Source of the DNA: Ruegeria arenilitoris
Lineage (GTDB): Bacteria; Pseudomonadota; Alphaproteobacteria; Rhodobacterales; Rhodobacteraceae
Direction of reading: 5' to 3'
Length of the DNA stretch: 64,000 nucleotides
NCBI RefSeq assembly: GCF_013031355.1
Contig: NZ_WPZO01000015.1
Coordinates: forward strand, 1 to 64,000
Part shown: positions 1-9,149 of the stretch, piece by piece
How positions within the stretch are numbered: the stretch's first letter is position 1
Layout of the letters: the number at the start of each line of letters is the position of its first letter
Notes under the pieces: model-generated
Databases searched by the model: none
The model's input: only the letters and a program-made list of their open reading frames with translations
Told to the model about the DNA's origin: nothing
Translations under genes and position numbers: made by a program

Positions 1-409
1 TCCGCGATGCGGGGTCGTCCGGGAACATGTCGATCAGAAGTGCGGTCAGCAGAAAATGTCCCAGGTGGTTGGTTGCGAATTGCAACTCGACACCATCAGC
101 GTTCGTTTGAGCGGAGTAAAGCAGAATACCCGCGTTGTTTATCAGCACATCCAGCGTGGAGTACCGGTCGCGGAAAGCCTCAGCGAACGCGCGAACCGAA
201 GTTAAATCGCTCAAGTCCAACACGAGGATGTCGATTGATGCGGAAGGAATCCGCGCGAGAACGTTTGCTTTGGCCGCTTCGGCCTTTTCAAGGCTGCGGC
301 ACGCCATGACGACGTGGAAACCTGTTTCGGCCATACCGACCGTTGTTTCAAATCCGATACCATTGTTTGCACCAGTGACGATCGCGACTTTTCCAGATTG
401 TTTAGGCAT
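1..409 (-). CDS. Short-chain dehydrogenase/reductase (retinol-dehydrogenase-like), 3' part outside window
   Basis: Reading leftwards from the ATG at 409 gives an open frame that runs off the window edge after about 136 residues. It begins MPKQSGKVAIVTGANNGIG: the TGxxxGIG dinucleotide-binding loop lies at residues 12-19. A conserved LDLSDLxS stretch follows, and then an NNAG motif near residue 93. The spacing and the NHLGHF motif after NNAG fit the light-chain retinol dehydrogenase/WW-oxidoreductase-like branch of the SDR family, so it is probably a soluble NAD(P)-dependent oxidoreductase. The catalytic YxxxK lies beyond the window. It is transcribed divergently from the TetR gene at 488, across a 78-bp gap with a perfect palindrome, so it is the likely target of that repressor. 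The substrate cannot be told. Confidence 0.85.
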   Translation of the reverse strand, partial: MPKQSGKVAIVTGANNGIGFETTVGMAETGFHVVMACRSLEKAEAAKANVLARIPSASIDILVLDLSDLTSVRAFAEAFRDRYSTLDVLINNAGILLYSAQTNADGVELQFATNHLGHFLLTALLIDMFPDDPASR

Positions 410-424
410 CTCACATCCTGACAA

Positions 425-478
425 ATTGACACATCATGGGCAACTGTCAATATTGACACGAAGCGCCCATTTGTCAAT
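425..478. promoter_or_regulatory. Probable TetR operator region between divergent SDR and TetR genes
   Basis: A perfect 14-bp palindrome TGTCAATATTGACA lies at 445-458. An outer pair of matching arms (ATTGACA at 425-431, TGTCAAT at 472-478) flanks it almost symmetrically. The arrangement, centred between two divergent genes one of which encodes a TetR protein, is typical of a TetR operator. Binding by that protein is inferred. Confidence 0.6.
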
Positions 479-487
479 ATGTAAATC

Positions 488-1051
488 ATGGAAGATCGCC
501 ATGACTATATCCTCGAAGCCGCAAAACGGCTTTTTCTTCGCTACGGCGTGAAGCGAACGGGTATGAGCGACATCGCCCAAGAGGCGGGTATCTCGCGTCA
601 AACTCTTTACAAGGCATTCGCGAACAAAGACGAGGTGTTGCGGGCCACGATCCGGTCGCTGGCAGACAGAGTAGTTCTGGATATCGAAGACGGTCTCAAA
701 AAAGCTGACGGTCTTGGTGCTCAACTCGATGTCGTCTTCAAACACGCTGTCATAGAGCACTATGACTTCTTGCAATCTTCGCCCAACGCCGAGGACATCA
801 TTGCTGGCGTGACCTCGACAAGTCAGAAAGAGCTGGAGGCCGGCGCAAAGCGAAACACCGAGATCATCGCACGTGTCCTGGAGCCGTATTCGGGTGCGAT
901 TGAAAGCTGTGACCTGACTGTTGATCAGTACGCGGACTTCATCCAGCGTTCTTCAACAGCGACCAAGTACAGCGCAAAGAACAAGAAACACTTGATCGAA
1001 TTGCTGTCCGCTTTGCGAATGTCGGCGTTGAAAGTCACCAGCAGCGTTTAG
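488..1051 (+). CDS. TetR/AcrR family transcriptional regulator
   Basis: This 187-aa protein has an N-terminal helix-turn-helix (residues about 8-52, with the IAQEAGISRQTLYKAFANKDEVL signature split by the recognition helix) followed by an all-helical, poorly conserved C-terminal domain typical of TetR ligand-binding/dimerisation regions. The ATG at 488 is the only convincing start. It is divergent from the SDR at 1-409 and probably represses that gene and itself through the palindromes at 425-478. The ligand is unknown. No other gene follows closely on the same strand, because the next (1187-1768) is convergent. Confidence 0.88.
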   Translation: MEDRHDYILEAAKRLFLRYGVKRTGMSDIAQEAGISRQTLYKAFANKDEVLRATIRSLADRVVLDIEDGLKKADGLGAQLDVVFKHAVIEHYDFLQSSPNAEDIIAGVTSTSQKELEAGAKRNTEIIARVLEPYSGAIESCDLTVDQYADFIQRSSTATKYSAKNKKHLIELLSALRMSALKVTSSV

Positions 1052-1186
1052 ACGGGCTCGGCCCACACCGGACGCTCGACCTGGAACCTTAACGCCGCGG
1101 TGCAGCCCTTCAAAGCTGCCTTTCACTGCGGTTGCACATAAACGGTGTCTGGGAAGGCCGTCTGCGCGGTCTCAAAAGGAACGTGA

Positions 1187-1768
1187 TCACAAGAGCGATT
1201 TCGTCAGAAGCACCCAACGCTCGGTATCTGTTTCCCAATCTTCTTTCAGACACGGGGCTTGAGTGACCTCTTTGTATCCCTTTCGTTCATACAGACGCCG
1301 CGCGCCGATGTTGTCTTCGGCCACGATGACGCTCATCCTGGTTAAGCCCTCGGCCCGAGCGATTTCGTCCGCCAAATCCAGCAAGCGTGACCCATAGCCC
1401 TGACCGCGGTGTTCGGGATAGCACGCCAAAACATTCACATACCAGCTTTCGAGCGCTTGGTTCTCCAATTCCTGCAATGGCCGAAACAGAGCCGGGAAAT
1501 CCTCGCCTATCTCCATCGGTGCCGCCCCGATCTTGTAGCCGGTCAAGCTCGCAACCGCTCCACTTCCGAGATCCACCACGACAATCTGACCGTCTCGCGC
1601 TTTTTCGGCCTGTCGTGCGCGTCCGATCTTCCAAGGGTCTTGGCCGTTTTCCGCAAGACCCGTCCAGATGTAATAAGGCAGGCCCTCTCCCGCATAATTC
1701 ACGAGTTCAGCGAGCTGAGAAGCATCCGACTCCCTGGCCAGTCGCAGCGGTGGTTTCAGCTCAATCAT
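1187..1768 (-). CDS. GNAT family N-acetyltransferase
   Basis: This 193-aa protein has the GNAT acetyl-CoA-binding core: the motif HRGQGYGSRLLDLADEIA near residues 121-138 holds the Q/RxxGxG/A pyrophosphate loop. It is followed by a MSVIVAEDNIGARRLYERKGYKEV segment (about 145-168), the usual final strand and helix. It would transfer an acetyl group from acetyl-CoA to an amine. The acceptor cannot be predicted. The start is supported by GGAGG five bases before the ATG at 1768. It stands alone between two genes of opposite orientation, so it is probably monocistronic. Confidence 0.85.
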   Translation of the reverse strand: MIELKPPLRLARESDASQLAELVNYAGEGLPYYIWTGLAENGQDPWKIGRARQAEKARDGQIVVVDLGSGAVASLTGYKIGAAPMEIGEDFPALFRPLQELENQALESWYVNVLACYPEHRGQGYGSRLLDLADEIARAEGLTRMSVIVAEDNIGARRLYERKGYKEVTQAPCLKEDWETDTERWVLLTKSLL

Positions 1769-1961
1769 TCATTCCTCCAGTGGTCGGGAGATGGCGCCAG
1801 CCAGTGTACCCAAACCAGTGTAGCGGTTTTAACGCGTTCGAAATAGGCGCCTCGGCACCAAGCTGCCTCTGACCTTTTGCGGATCTCGTCTTATGAAGAA
1901 CGAGGCGCGACACGCATAGAAAGCTCATTCCTTACAAGAGAATTTCACATATACTCCGATC

Positions 1962-3896
1962 ATGATCGATCGGATACATCTGAAAGTTCTGGGTAATTTT
2001 GAGGTATCTTCTAAAAATCGTATCCTGACGCCGACCTCGAAAAAGGCCCAGGCGCTATTGGGCTATCTGGCAATAGAGCGGAACACTCCTCACAACCGTG
2101 ACCACTTGGCGGATCTCCTTTGGGGCAATCTGGGCGATGAGCGCGCGCGCCACAATTTGCGACAGGCTCTGTCAAGCATTCGGCAGTCTTGCGGGCCTGT
2201 AATAGTTACTGACGGGGATCTGGTTGCGCTCGACTGGCAAGACTGCGCTTCTGACATCGCGGAATTTCTATCGGGGGCGATCAGCAATGACCAATTTAAG
2301 CTGGCAGCCTGCTTGAAACTTTACGAGGGAGACCTTTTGGAAAATATCCAGGTGCGGTCACCTGCTTTTGAAGACTGGCTGCGCGATATTCGTATGCAAA
2401 TCCGTGCCCGCGCCTGCTCTGCCATTGGTCAATTGGCTGATCTACTTGTGCGGCAAGGGAGTTTGGAAGCAGCTGAAGATGCCTATCGGAAGCGTCTCCA
2501 GATGGATGCCCTGTGTGAGTCCGCTCACCGAGGGCTTATGTCGCTGTTGGCACGAACCAATCGCCGGACGGACGCTTTGAGACAATACCAGTTGTGCGAA
2601 GAAGCCCTCCACCGTGAACTCGGTGTCGAGCCCGAAGCAGAAACAAAAGCCCTGCTTCAGCAGATCAGGGATGGGCTGTTGAACGCAGGGCAAGACGAGG
2701 TCGTTGAATTGCACCTTGGCCAGGACAATTCGTCCACCCCTGTAGTTGCTGTACTGCCTTTCGATAACCTGTCCGGGGAAGAAGACCTGTATTTTGCCGA
2801 CGGCATCACCGAGGACCTGACAACCGCACTTTCCCGGTTCCACGATCTACAGGTGATTTCACGCGGCTCGTCCTTTGCCTATCGTGGCAAAGATGTCCCC
2901 GAAGCCGAGATGGCTGCCGCGTTGGGCGCGCATTATCTTGTGCGCGGCAGCGTTCGCCGATCCGATACTATCGCGCGGATTACTGTCCAGCTTTTGGATT
3001 GCGAGCGGGGTCTTACCGTCTGGGCTGAAACATATGACCGACCGCTGAAAGATGTGTTCGAATTGCAGAATGAAATTGTTTCAACTTTGGTGGTCACGCT
3101 GGTTGGCCGTGTTGAAACTGCGCGCCTGAAACAGGTGCGATCGGTGCCCGTCGAAAGACTTGATGCTTATGACATCCTTTTGCGCGGAAAATATCACCAC
3201 CATTTCTTCACCGCCAAAGATTGTCAGGCCTGCATTGAATGTTTTGATCTGGCAATAAAGCGTGATCCGAATTACGCGATTGCCCATGCTTGGCTGGCCT
3301 GCGGATACGGTCAGGCAATGGTTCACAACCTGGGTGATGTGCCCGAACTCGTTGATCTTGCAGAAGCTGCTGCCGAACGAGGGCTTGAGCTCGACGAGGA
3401 TGAAAGCGAATGCCACCGGGTACTGGCTCAAGTGAGCCTGTCTCGTGGCAACTTACAACGCGCGCTTTGGCATCAGCGGCGGGCACTGTTTCTGAATCCC
3501 AATGACGATCGGTCAATCTGTGCGATGGGCGAGTTGCTGACCTTTGCCGGTGAGGCTGAAGAAGGTGAGAGATGGGTTCGGCAGTCCTTGAAACTGAACC
3601 CTTACCATCCCCAGCGGTATTGGAGCCACCTTGCCCGCGCATTGGTCCACCAGGGTCTCTATGCCGACGCTCTCGACGTTCTTCAACAGATCGCTCGTCC
3701 GCGTATCGACGATCTGGTTTACACCATTGTCGCCAGCACGAAGGTTGCGGATCATGATGCTCGACAAAGAGCTTTGGATGCCCTTCACCAAACTTCACTT
3801 GATTTCGATGTCCTGGCCTTTACGGACACCCTTCCCTACGAACGTGTCGAGGATCGGGCCTTGATTCTCAACACGCTTCGGCTGGCTTTGCCTTAG
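1962..3896 (+). CDS. BTAD-type transcriptional activator with TolB-like and TPR domains
   Basis: This 644-aa regulator has three parts. Residues about 1-90 form an OmpR-like winged helix (LLGYLAIERN...RDHLADLLWG). Residues about 95-240 form a bacterial transcriptional activator domain of helical repeats, ending in the ALHRELGVEPEAET signature. Residues about 262-375 form a TolB-like segment (VAVLPFDNLSGEEDLYFADG...ITEDL), and the remainder is tetratricopeptide-like (AIAHAWLACGYG, repeated Asn-Pro-containing helix pairs). The TolB-TPR half is usually found behind class III adenylate cyclase domains or winged helices in alphaproteobacteria. No cyclase domain is present here. It likely senses or scaffolds partner proteins and activates transcription. 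It is monocistronic, and its targets are unknown. Confidence 0.85.
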   Translation: MIDRIHLKVLGNFEVSSKNRILTPTSKKAQALLGYLAIERNTPHNRDHLADLLWGNLGDERARHNLRQALSSIRQSCGPVIVTDGDLVALDWQDCASDIAEFLSGAISNDQFKLAACLKLYEGDLLENIQVRSPAFEDWLRDIRMQIRARACSAIGQLADLLVRQGSLEAAEDAYRKRLQMDALCESAHRGLMSLLARTNRRTDALRQYQLCEEALHRELGVEPEAETKALLQQIRDGLLNAGQDEVVELHLGQDNSSTPVVAVLPFDNLSGEEDLYFADGITEDLTTALSRFHDLQVISRGSSFAYRGKDVPEAEMAAALGAHYLVRGSVRRSDTIARITVQLLDCERGLTVWAETYDRPLKDVFELQNEIVSTLVVTLVGRVETARLKQVRSVPVERLDAYDILLRGKYHHHFFTAKDCQACIECFDLAIKRDPNYAIAHAWLACGYGQAMVHNLGDVPELVDLAEAAAERGLELDEDESECHRVLAQVSLSRGNLQRALWHQRRALFLNPNDDRSICAMGELLTFAGEAEEGERWVRQSLKLNPYHPQRYWSHLARALVHQGLYADALDVLQQIARPRIDDLVYTIVASTKVADHDARQRALDALHQTSLDFDVLAFTDTLPYERVEDRALILNTLRLALP

Positions 3897-3906
3897 TTAT
3901 CTCGAC

Positions 3907-5135
3907 CTATGCCGCCTGAACGGTTTCGCGCCGCAGCATATGCTCGCTCAGGTACTCAGCGTCCCGACCGACACCATCCACGATGTTCGACCCTTTGGTC
4001 CTTTGGAACCGCATCCCCAAGACATAAAGCCCGTCTATCGGAGTGATACCGTTCTCGTGCAAGATCTCGCCATGCGAATCCAGCACAGGCATTCGAAGCC
4101 ACGGATATCGGCGCACATAACCTGTCGCCCATACGATGGTGCAGATATTCTCGGCATCGAGATGCAAGGCTTGAGGTGCTGCGGGAATGTCGATTGGACG
4201 AACAGCACCTGGTTTATCCATTGGTGGCTGGATTTCATTGGCGGCAATGAAGCCGTCAATTTTTTCAAGTAACTGGAACATCTGATTATCTGCTTTTCCA
4301 ATTGTTTCGCCCAGGTCCGGTGCAAATTGCATAGTCCGGCCACTGATACCTGTCGCGTGACCAACCAGGCGGCCCCCCTGGCCTTGCAGAACACCAATGT
4401 CCAGATCGTGATTGTCCAACGAACCGACCAACTGAGGTGGGGGCATGCCACGCTCGTCAGCCGGGCTGGCTTCGGCGGCAAAGGCACCGATTGTGTCCAT
4501 CCAGTAAAGGATGTCCCGACCGCGGTAACGACGGGGCACGCGGATATGTGTGCCAACGGCCAGAGTGACTTCATGCCCTGCATTCAAAAGCTCTTCACCA
4601 ATTTGCAAGCCCGTTGCTGACGCCCCAACAATCAGGACGCCTCCTTCGGAGATTTGCGCTGGATTGCGATATTCGGCCGGGACAATTTGAGTGATATCCT
4701 GCGGCACATTCGAAGCAAATTCCGGAACACGTGGCAAATCGAAAATTCAGTGGCTACCACAAGGTTAGTCGCCATCCAGATACCTCTGTTCGTAGTCACT
4801 ACAAACCGACCATCCGATCGCTTTTGGACGTCTGTCACTGTGGTGCCGGTTTCGACCGGTGCATCATAGGACTCGGCATATGCTTCGAGGTGGTCAATGA
4901 ACTCGGACATTGTCATGAATCCATCCGGGTCAGTCCCAGTGTATTGCCAATGCGGCAGGCGGCTTTGCCAGTTCGGCGTCAACATACGCAAGGAGTGCCA
5001 ACGTTCACTCCTCCATCGTTCAGCAATTTGTCCCCGCTCCAGAATGACATGATCAACGCTGTGTTCGACTAGGCATCGTCCCATGGACAGGCCCGCTGTT
5101 CCACCACCGATAATTACTGTGTTTACGTGTTTCAT
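3907..5135 (-). pseudogene. Frameshifted flavin-containing monooxygenase (NAD(P)/FAD)
   Basis: Two overlapping frames together make one flavoprotein of about 410 aa. The 5' part starts at ATG 5135 (GGAG upstream), has the FAD loop IIGGGTAGLSMG and continues to VVAT at about 4750. The second frame resumes with PRVPEF at about 4737 and carries the NAD(P) loop VLIVGASATGLQIGEEL, then an ATGYVRRYPWL motif near the C-terminus. In intact relatives the VVATG and PRVPEF segments are directly joined in one frame, so one base appears to be missing near 4741-4750. Either the gene is a recent pseudogene or the assembly has a one-base error. The remainder shows no other damage, which makes both plausible. 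It is related to group B monooxygenases and putative flavoprotein CzcO-like oxidoreductases. Confidence 0.75.
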
Positions 5136-5423
5136 TGCTCCAATCTCCTGCAAATTTATTCAGTTGATGGGAGACAGCATCGACGCCTGCTGTCAGCGGA
5201 TCGTCCACCCGCCAGCAAATCAGCGTCTATTCTGCGTCAAAAATTCGATTTCTGAACCAAGGCCCCGGGGTTTCAGTTGGGAAGCTCAAGAAACCGTTTC
5301 CCTCGAATGGTTCTGATGGAATGGACATTCAAGGACGGCCCGTTCCTGCCATAAGTCGCTCTAAGTCATTTCTGCAGTTGCAGTCAGCATTGCAGTTCGC
5401 GGCAAGTGCGAGATTCCCCCGGC
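5136..5423. other. Intergenic region with no gene found
   Basis: I see no credible coding frame, strong hairpin or clear palindrome here. It should contain the promoter of the monooxygenase gene reading left. The minus-strand LysR gene ends at its right border. Confidence 0.5.
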
Positions 5424-6323
5424 TCAATCGGCTCGAATGCCAGGGAAGTGGTCCACCAGGAAATCGATCAAAACCCGTACCCGTCGCGGCAAGAAAGTTG
5501 TTTCCGGGCGTAGAATGAAGACCCCACCACCGGCGTCTTGTTCAGTGCAATCAGTCAACACCGAAATCAGGTGGCCATTTGACAGGTCTTGGGAGATGAG
5601 AAACTCTGGCAGCCAAGCAATGCCCCGCCCCGCGCAGCATGCTGAATGGAGTGCTTCCAGGCTGTTGCAAATGAACCCGGGGCCAAGCCGTGCATGCCCG
5701 TGTGGTGCTCGGGCAAACCCCCAATCCGAAAGGTGCCTCTCATTGCCCAGGCGTAGACATTTGTGTGTGATAAGCTCTTCCGGTTGCTGAGGGGCGCCAT
5801 GCTGTTTGAGATAGGCAGGTGCGGCACATGGCACCCGCCGGTTGGTCATAAGTTTTCGCGAGACCAGGGACGAGTCGCGTAAGACACCACTGCGGATCGC
5901 AAGGTCAAAGCCTTCTCCGACCAAATCGACCAACTTGTCGGTCAGTAGTAATTCGATCTCAACCTCAGGGTGTCGTTCCATGAATTCGATCGTCAATGGA
6001 ACTACATGCAGGCGGCCAAGAGCCGCGGCGCTTGTCACGCGGATTGTGCCGCGCAGCCTGTCGCCATCATCGGCAATATCCTCTTCCAGCGCTGTGAGGC
6101 GAGCAAGAAGACCCCGCGCTTCCTCCACATATCGCTGCCCTGCATCGGTCAAGGCCATGCGCCGGGTTGAGCGGACAAGAAGCGGCACTTTCAACCGCTG
6201 CTCCAGTTGATGCACCCGTTTGCCCACAGCGGACGGGGTGTATCCCAACACTCTGGCGGCGGCTGAGAAACTGCCGTGATCAACAACGGCCAGAAGGATC
6301 TCGATTTCTGTCTTTTGTGTCAT
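5424..6323 (-). CDS. LysR family transcriptional regulator
   Basis: This 299-aa protein begins with the LysR winged helix: residues 1-60 include HGSFSAAARVLGYTPSAVGKRVHQLE, then the ALTDAGQRYVEEA linker. The C-terminal effector domain has the two-lobed periplasmic-binding fold pattern (LRGTIRVTSAAALGR, then GFDLAIRSGVLRDSSLVSRKL). The DLAIRxGxLxDSSLxxRxL wording is typical of the broad LysR subgroup that controls adjacent oxidoreductase genes. It is divergent from the Old Yellow Enzyme gene at 6401, with about 77 bp between them, and probably controls that gene. The inducer is unknown. Confidence 0.9.
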   Translation of the reverse strand: MTQKTEIEILLAVVDHGSFSAAARVLGYTPSAVGKRVHQLEQRLKVPLLVRSTRRMALTDAGQRYVEEARGLLARLTALEEDIADDGDRLRGTIRVTSAAALGRLHVVPLTIEFMERHPEVEIELLLTDKLVDLVGEGFDLAIRSGVLRDSSLVSRKLMTNRRVPCAAPAYLKQHGAPQQPEELITHKCLRLGNERHLSDWGFARAPHGHARLGPGFICNSLEALHSACCAGRGIAWLPEFLISQDLSNGHLISVLTDCTEQDAGGGVFILRPETTFLPRRVRVLIDFLVDHFPGIRAD

Positions 6324-6337
6324 CTGTTCCAGAATCT

Positions 6338-6384
6338 ATCAAGATATGATCCAAGGAGCCAACTTATCATGCAAAGTGATCCAA
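6338..6384. promoter_or_regulatory. Candidate LysR binding region with repeated TGATCCAA
   Basis: TGATCCAA occurs at 6347-6354 and again at 6377-6384, exactly 30 bp apart, or about three helical turns. Each is preceded by an ATCA arm (6338-6341 and 6366-6369), giving ATCA-N5-TGAT and ATCA-N7-TGAT dyads. The location between LysR and its divergent oxidoreductase makes this the likely regulator site. Confidence 0.45.
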
Positions 6385-6400
6385 AGTATCTCAGGTGGAG

Positions 6401-7621
6401 ATGAAAACTCCAAGGAAAACCGCTTTGCACACCGCTTCGAATGTCTCTCTTTTCTCACCACTCACATTGCCAAATGGTCGTGTATTGAAGAACCGGATCA
6501 TCAAATCAGCGATGTCGGATTCGCTGGCGGATGGCCAGGGAAACCCAACTCCCGCTCAGATGCGGCTTTATGAACGCTGGGCTGAAGGGGGGCTTGCCGC
6601 GTCGATCATCGGCGAGGTGCAAGGTGATCCGCGGTATCCCGAGAAACCGGGCAATCTGGTTCTGGATGATGCCGCCGACCTGAAAGCGTTTCGCGACCTT
6701 GCGCGGCGCGGGTCGGCTAACGGAGCCCAATTGTGGTTGCAGCTTGGGCATGCGGGGGCAATGGCTCATCTTCCGATCAGCAAACCCCGTGGGCCAAGCG
6801 CCATCGACTTTCCTGATTTCCGCAGCGAAGCCATGTCAATCGCCGAGATAAGGGCCGTCCCAGATTGTTTTGCCCGCACCGCACTGCGTGCGGCGGAATT
6901 GGGATTTGGCGGCGTGCAAATCCATGCCGCACACGGCTTCCTCCTGAGCCAGTTTCTGTCGCCACTTTTTAATCGCCGAACTGATGCCTATGGCGGTTCG
7001 ATACAGGCGCGGATGCGGCTACTCCTTGAAACGGTCGAAGCCGTTCGATCGTCGGTCCCATCCGACTTTGCGGTAGCAGTAAAGCTAAATGCAACTGATC
7101 AACTCGACGGAGGCCTGACGGAAGGCGAAGCACTCGAAGTCGTTGCCGGGCTTGAAGGCAAGGATGTCGACCTTCTGGATGTCAGCGGCGGGACCTATTT
7201 CCCCGGGGCACCCTCCAGTTCGGAACGCGCGACGACGGGGCCATACTTCGTCGAGTTTGCACGCGCTGCGCGTCGACTGATTTCGGTTCCACTTATGGTC
7301 ACCGGCGGCTTCAAACGCAAAGAGGAGGCTGAATCTGCAGTTCGATCAGGGGATGTCGATTTCGTGGGAGTGGCACGGGGCATTGTCCTTGATCCCTCCT
7401 TGCCCGTAACATGGCAGACAGGCAAAAGTGACCCCTCTTTCCCTCGCTTTGCCACCTTGCCGCCCGGAGGAATGACCGCTTGGTTCACCATGCGCATGAC
7501 CGATCTCGGAGAAGATCGAGAGGATCAAGTTCACCGGGACATCGGAGAAGCTATTACAGAATATGAGAAACGCGATGAATTGCGTGTTGTTCAGTGGAAG
7601 AGAAGGTTTTCTGTTCCGTAA
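6401..7621 (+). CDS. Old Yellow Enzyme family NADH:flavin oxidoreductase
   Basis: This FMN-dependent TIM-barrel protein has about 406 aa and the family signatures in order: PNGRVLKNRIIKSAMSD near the N-terminus (FMN contact), QLGHAG, then HAAHGFLLSQFLSPLFN followed by NRRTDAYGGS (about residues 175-200), and VTGGF near the end of the barrel. It would reduce activated C=C bonds of enones or act like the 2,4-dienoyl-CoA or morphinone reductase group. It lacks the C-terminal FAD/FeS half of DadH-type enzymes. The ATG at 6401 or a GTG at 6395 could be the start. It is divergent from the LysR gene at 5424-6323. The physiological substrate is not evident. Confidence 0.88.
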   Translation: MKTPRKTALHTASNVSLFSPLTLPNGRVLKNRIIKSAMSDSLADGQGNPTPAQMRLYERWAEGGLAASIIGEVQGDPRYPEKPGNLVLDDAADLKAFRDLARRGSANGAQLWLQLGHAGAMAHLPISKPRGPSAIDFPDFRSEAMSIAEIRAVPDCFARTALRAAELGFGGVQIHAAHGFLLSQFLSPLFNRRTDAYGGSIQARMRLLLETVEAVRSSVPSDFAVAVKLNATDQLDGGLTEGEALEVVAGLEGKDVDLLDVSGGTYFPGAPSSSERATTGPYFVEFARAARRLISVPLMVTGGFKRKEEAESAVRSGDVDFVGVARGIVLDPSLPVTWQTGKSDPSFPRFATLPPGGMTAWFTMRMTDLGEDREDQVHRDIGEAITEYEKRDELRVVQWKRRFSVP

Positions 7622-7904
7622 GGTGTTCCAGCCTTGGAAGGGCGGTTTTCCCCGAGATCTGTCGTTGAACCAATCTGCAGCGAAAGGCAGGAATCCGTCC
7701 AATCTCAGGTGCTTCGAACGGCCCTGAACTGCCGTTGGCCAACGAGTTCCGTCGCTGCGATGCGGCCCGTCAGAGGAGACATTCGCTGCAGTAGCGAAAT
7801 TTGGTGGTTACCGAAATCACAGTTGGTGCAACAAGCGGGCATTTCTCAAGGCGATCAATGCTCAGACAGCAGCCAACCGCCGCTTGCAGCTACTAAGCTC
7901 TGGG
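7622..7904. other. Convergent intergenic region with the first repeat copy
   Basis: There is no coding frame I can support here. Apart from the dispersed repeat at 7716-7801 I see no strong terminator, although the two flanking genes converge. Confidence 0.5.
7716..7801. repeat. Dispersed intergenic repeat, copy 1
   Basis: It matches 9150-9234 over about 86 bp: the shared blocks are GAACGGCCCT, CTGCCGTTGGC, GCGAYGC, CCCGTC and CATTCGCT. It ends in a small hairpin TTCGCT-N5-AGCGAA. It is non-coding, lying between the Old Yellow Enzyme gene and the esterase. I recall similar remnants being common between genes of Roseobacter-group bacteria. Confidence 0.6.
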
Positions 7905-8912
7905 TCACTGCCCGTTGCCGATAACACGTTCCAAGAACTCGGCAATCCGACCTTCCACGGACGTGCTCACTGCATCGCCACCCAAGCTGGCTGCACCGGC
8001 AGGATAGAAGTGACCAAAGCCCGGCACCCACGCAAACTCATGATCCACGCCAACTTTTTCGTAGTGAGCGATAAGGAGGGGAATGGAAGACAGCGCGCCA
8101 GCCAGATCATACTGACCCATAAACATGAGGATCGGCGGTCTGTCTGACGAAGCTGTAACCGCCTTGTTCACGTCAAACCCGGCATCTGTTCCCGACAGGA
8201 GAAAGACACCAGAAACAGGAACCCCCATACCATGTGCAACATTCCAAGACGTCACTGCGCCTGCGGAAAACCCGCCAAGCACAATACGGTTCGGATCAAC
8301 ATTGTAAGTGGCAGCGGTTTCCCGGATATGTAGCACCGCTGTGCGCAAATCTTCGGCCGCCGAGATCACACCATCAACCATTATCTTCTCTTGTTCGGGG
8401 ATGCTGAAATCAAACGGCGGCAGGTCCATAGTCCCCCGAATAAGGTTGGCTTGGGGCAATAGAGACAACAGACTGTCGGGCGCGATCCAATCTGCTTGAT
8501 AACCTTCACCCGATGGCACAGGCCCTTCGGGCGTCAGCCGATAATCGATTGCAAAGCACGTATAGCCCCGCGCGGCAAACCGACGGCAATAATTGCCCAT
8601 CGAGGTATCCTGAGCACCACCGGACTGAAACGTAAGCCGTGGACTGCCGCGATGGAATGCGCCACCGAAGGTGAGGATTACAGCCGGTCGCGGCGGGGCT
8701 GTGGCTTCCGTCGGATGATAGATGTCCATCCACAAGTCGCGCGAAACTTCCTTACCCTCTTTCGTCACGACCCCCTGTCCGTAAACCACGTCTGCTTCCA
8801 GTGCATAGGTCTCCGGGGCGCCCTCCTGCGCTTCCAGAGGGGCTGCAATCAATGCATGTGCAAGGAAGACAACGGCCAGAGCACCTACGTTGAGTTTGCT
8901 AAACTTTTGCAA
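7905..8912 (-). CDS. Exported alpha/beta hydrolase (esterase/lipase-like)
   Basis: This 335-aa protein has an N-terminal signal peptide (basic start, hydrophobic residues 10-25, cleavage probably after AAPLEA near residue 28), so it is likely periplasmic or secreted. The mature part has an alpha/beta-hydrolase fold: an oxyanion-hole stretch TFGGAFHRGS, the nucleophile elbow GFSAGA with Ser at about 216, an acid candidate in MFMGQYD, and the catalytic His in PGFGHFYP near the C-terminus. The closest group is carboxylesterase/BD-FAE-like lipases. It stands alone, with repeat-bearing intergenic DNA on both sides. Confidence 0.85.
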   Translation of the reverse strand: MQKFSKLNVGALAVVFLAHALIAAPLEAQEGAPETYALEADVVYGQGVVTKEGKEVSRDLWMDIYHPTEATAPPRPAVILTFGGAFHRGSPRLTFQSGGAQDTSMGNYCRRFAARGYTCFAIDYRLTPEGPVPSGEGYQADWIAPDSLLSLLPQANLIRGTMDLPPFDFSIPEQEKIMVDGVISAAEDLRTAVLHIRETAATYNVDPNRIVLGGFSAGAVTSWNVAHGMGVPVSGVFLLSGTDAGFDVNKAVTASSDRPPILMFMGQYDLAGALSSIPLLIAHYEKVGVDHEFAWVPGFGHFYPAGAASLGGDAVSTSVEGRIAEFLERVIGNGQ

Positions 8913-9149
8913 TTCGGAACCTCGCGTAAATGTTGAGAAAGGGTTTCACGGAAAAGGGTCATGCAATTGAATTGTAAGGGGCTTAGAGCGTAACCGCTCG
9001 ATTGGAGAAAACTCAACCCCTCCCGGATGGGCAAATTTGTCGTCTGCCGCTGGCCGGCGAAGTGTGTCTTTTGCACTGCCGTGTTGGGCTCGACGCTGGC
9101 ATCGAAGCAATCGCGACATCTTCTCGACCGCCCCACCTCGCTCAGATTG

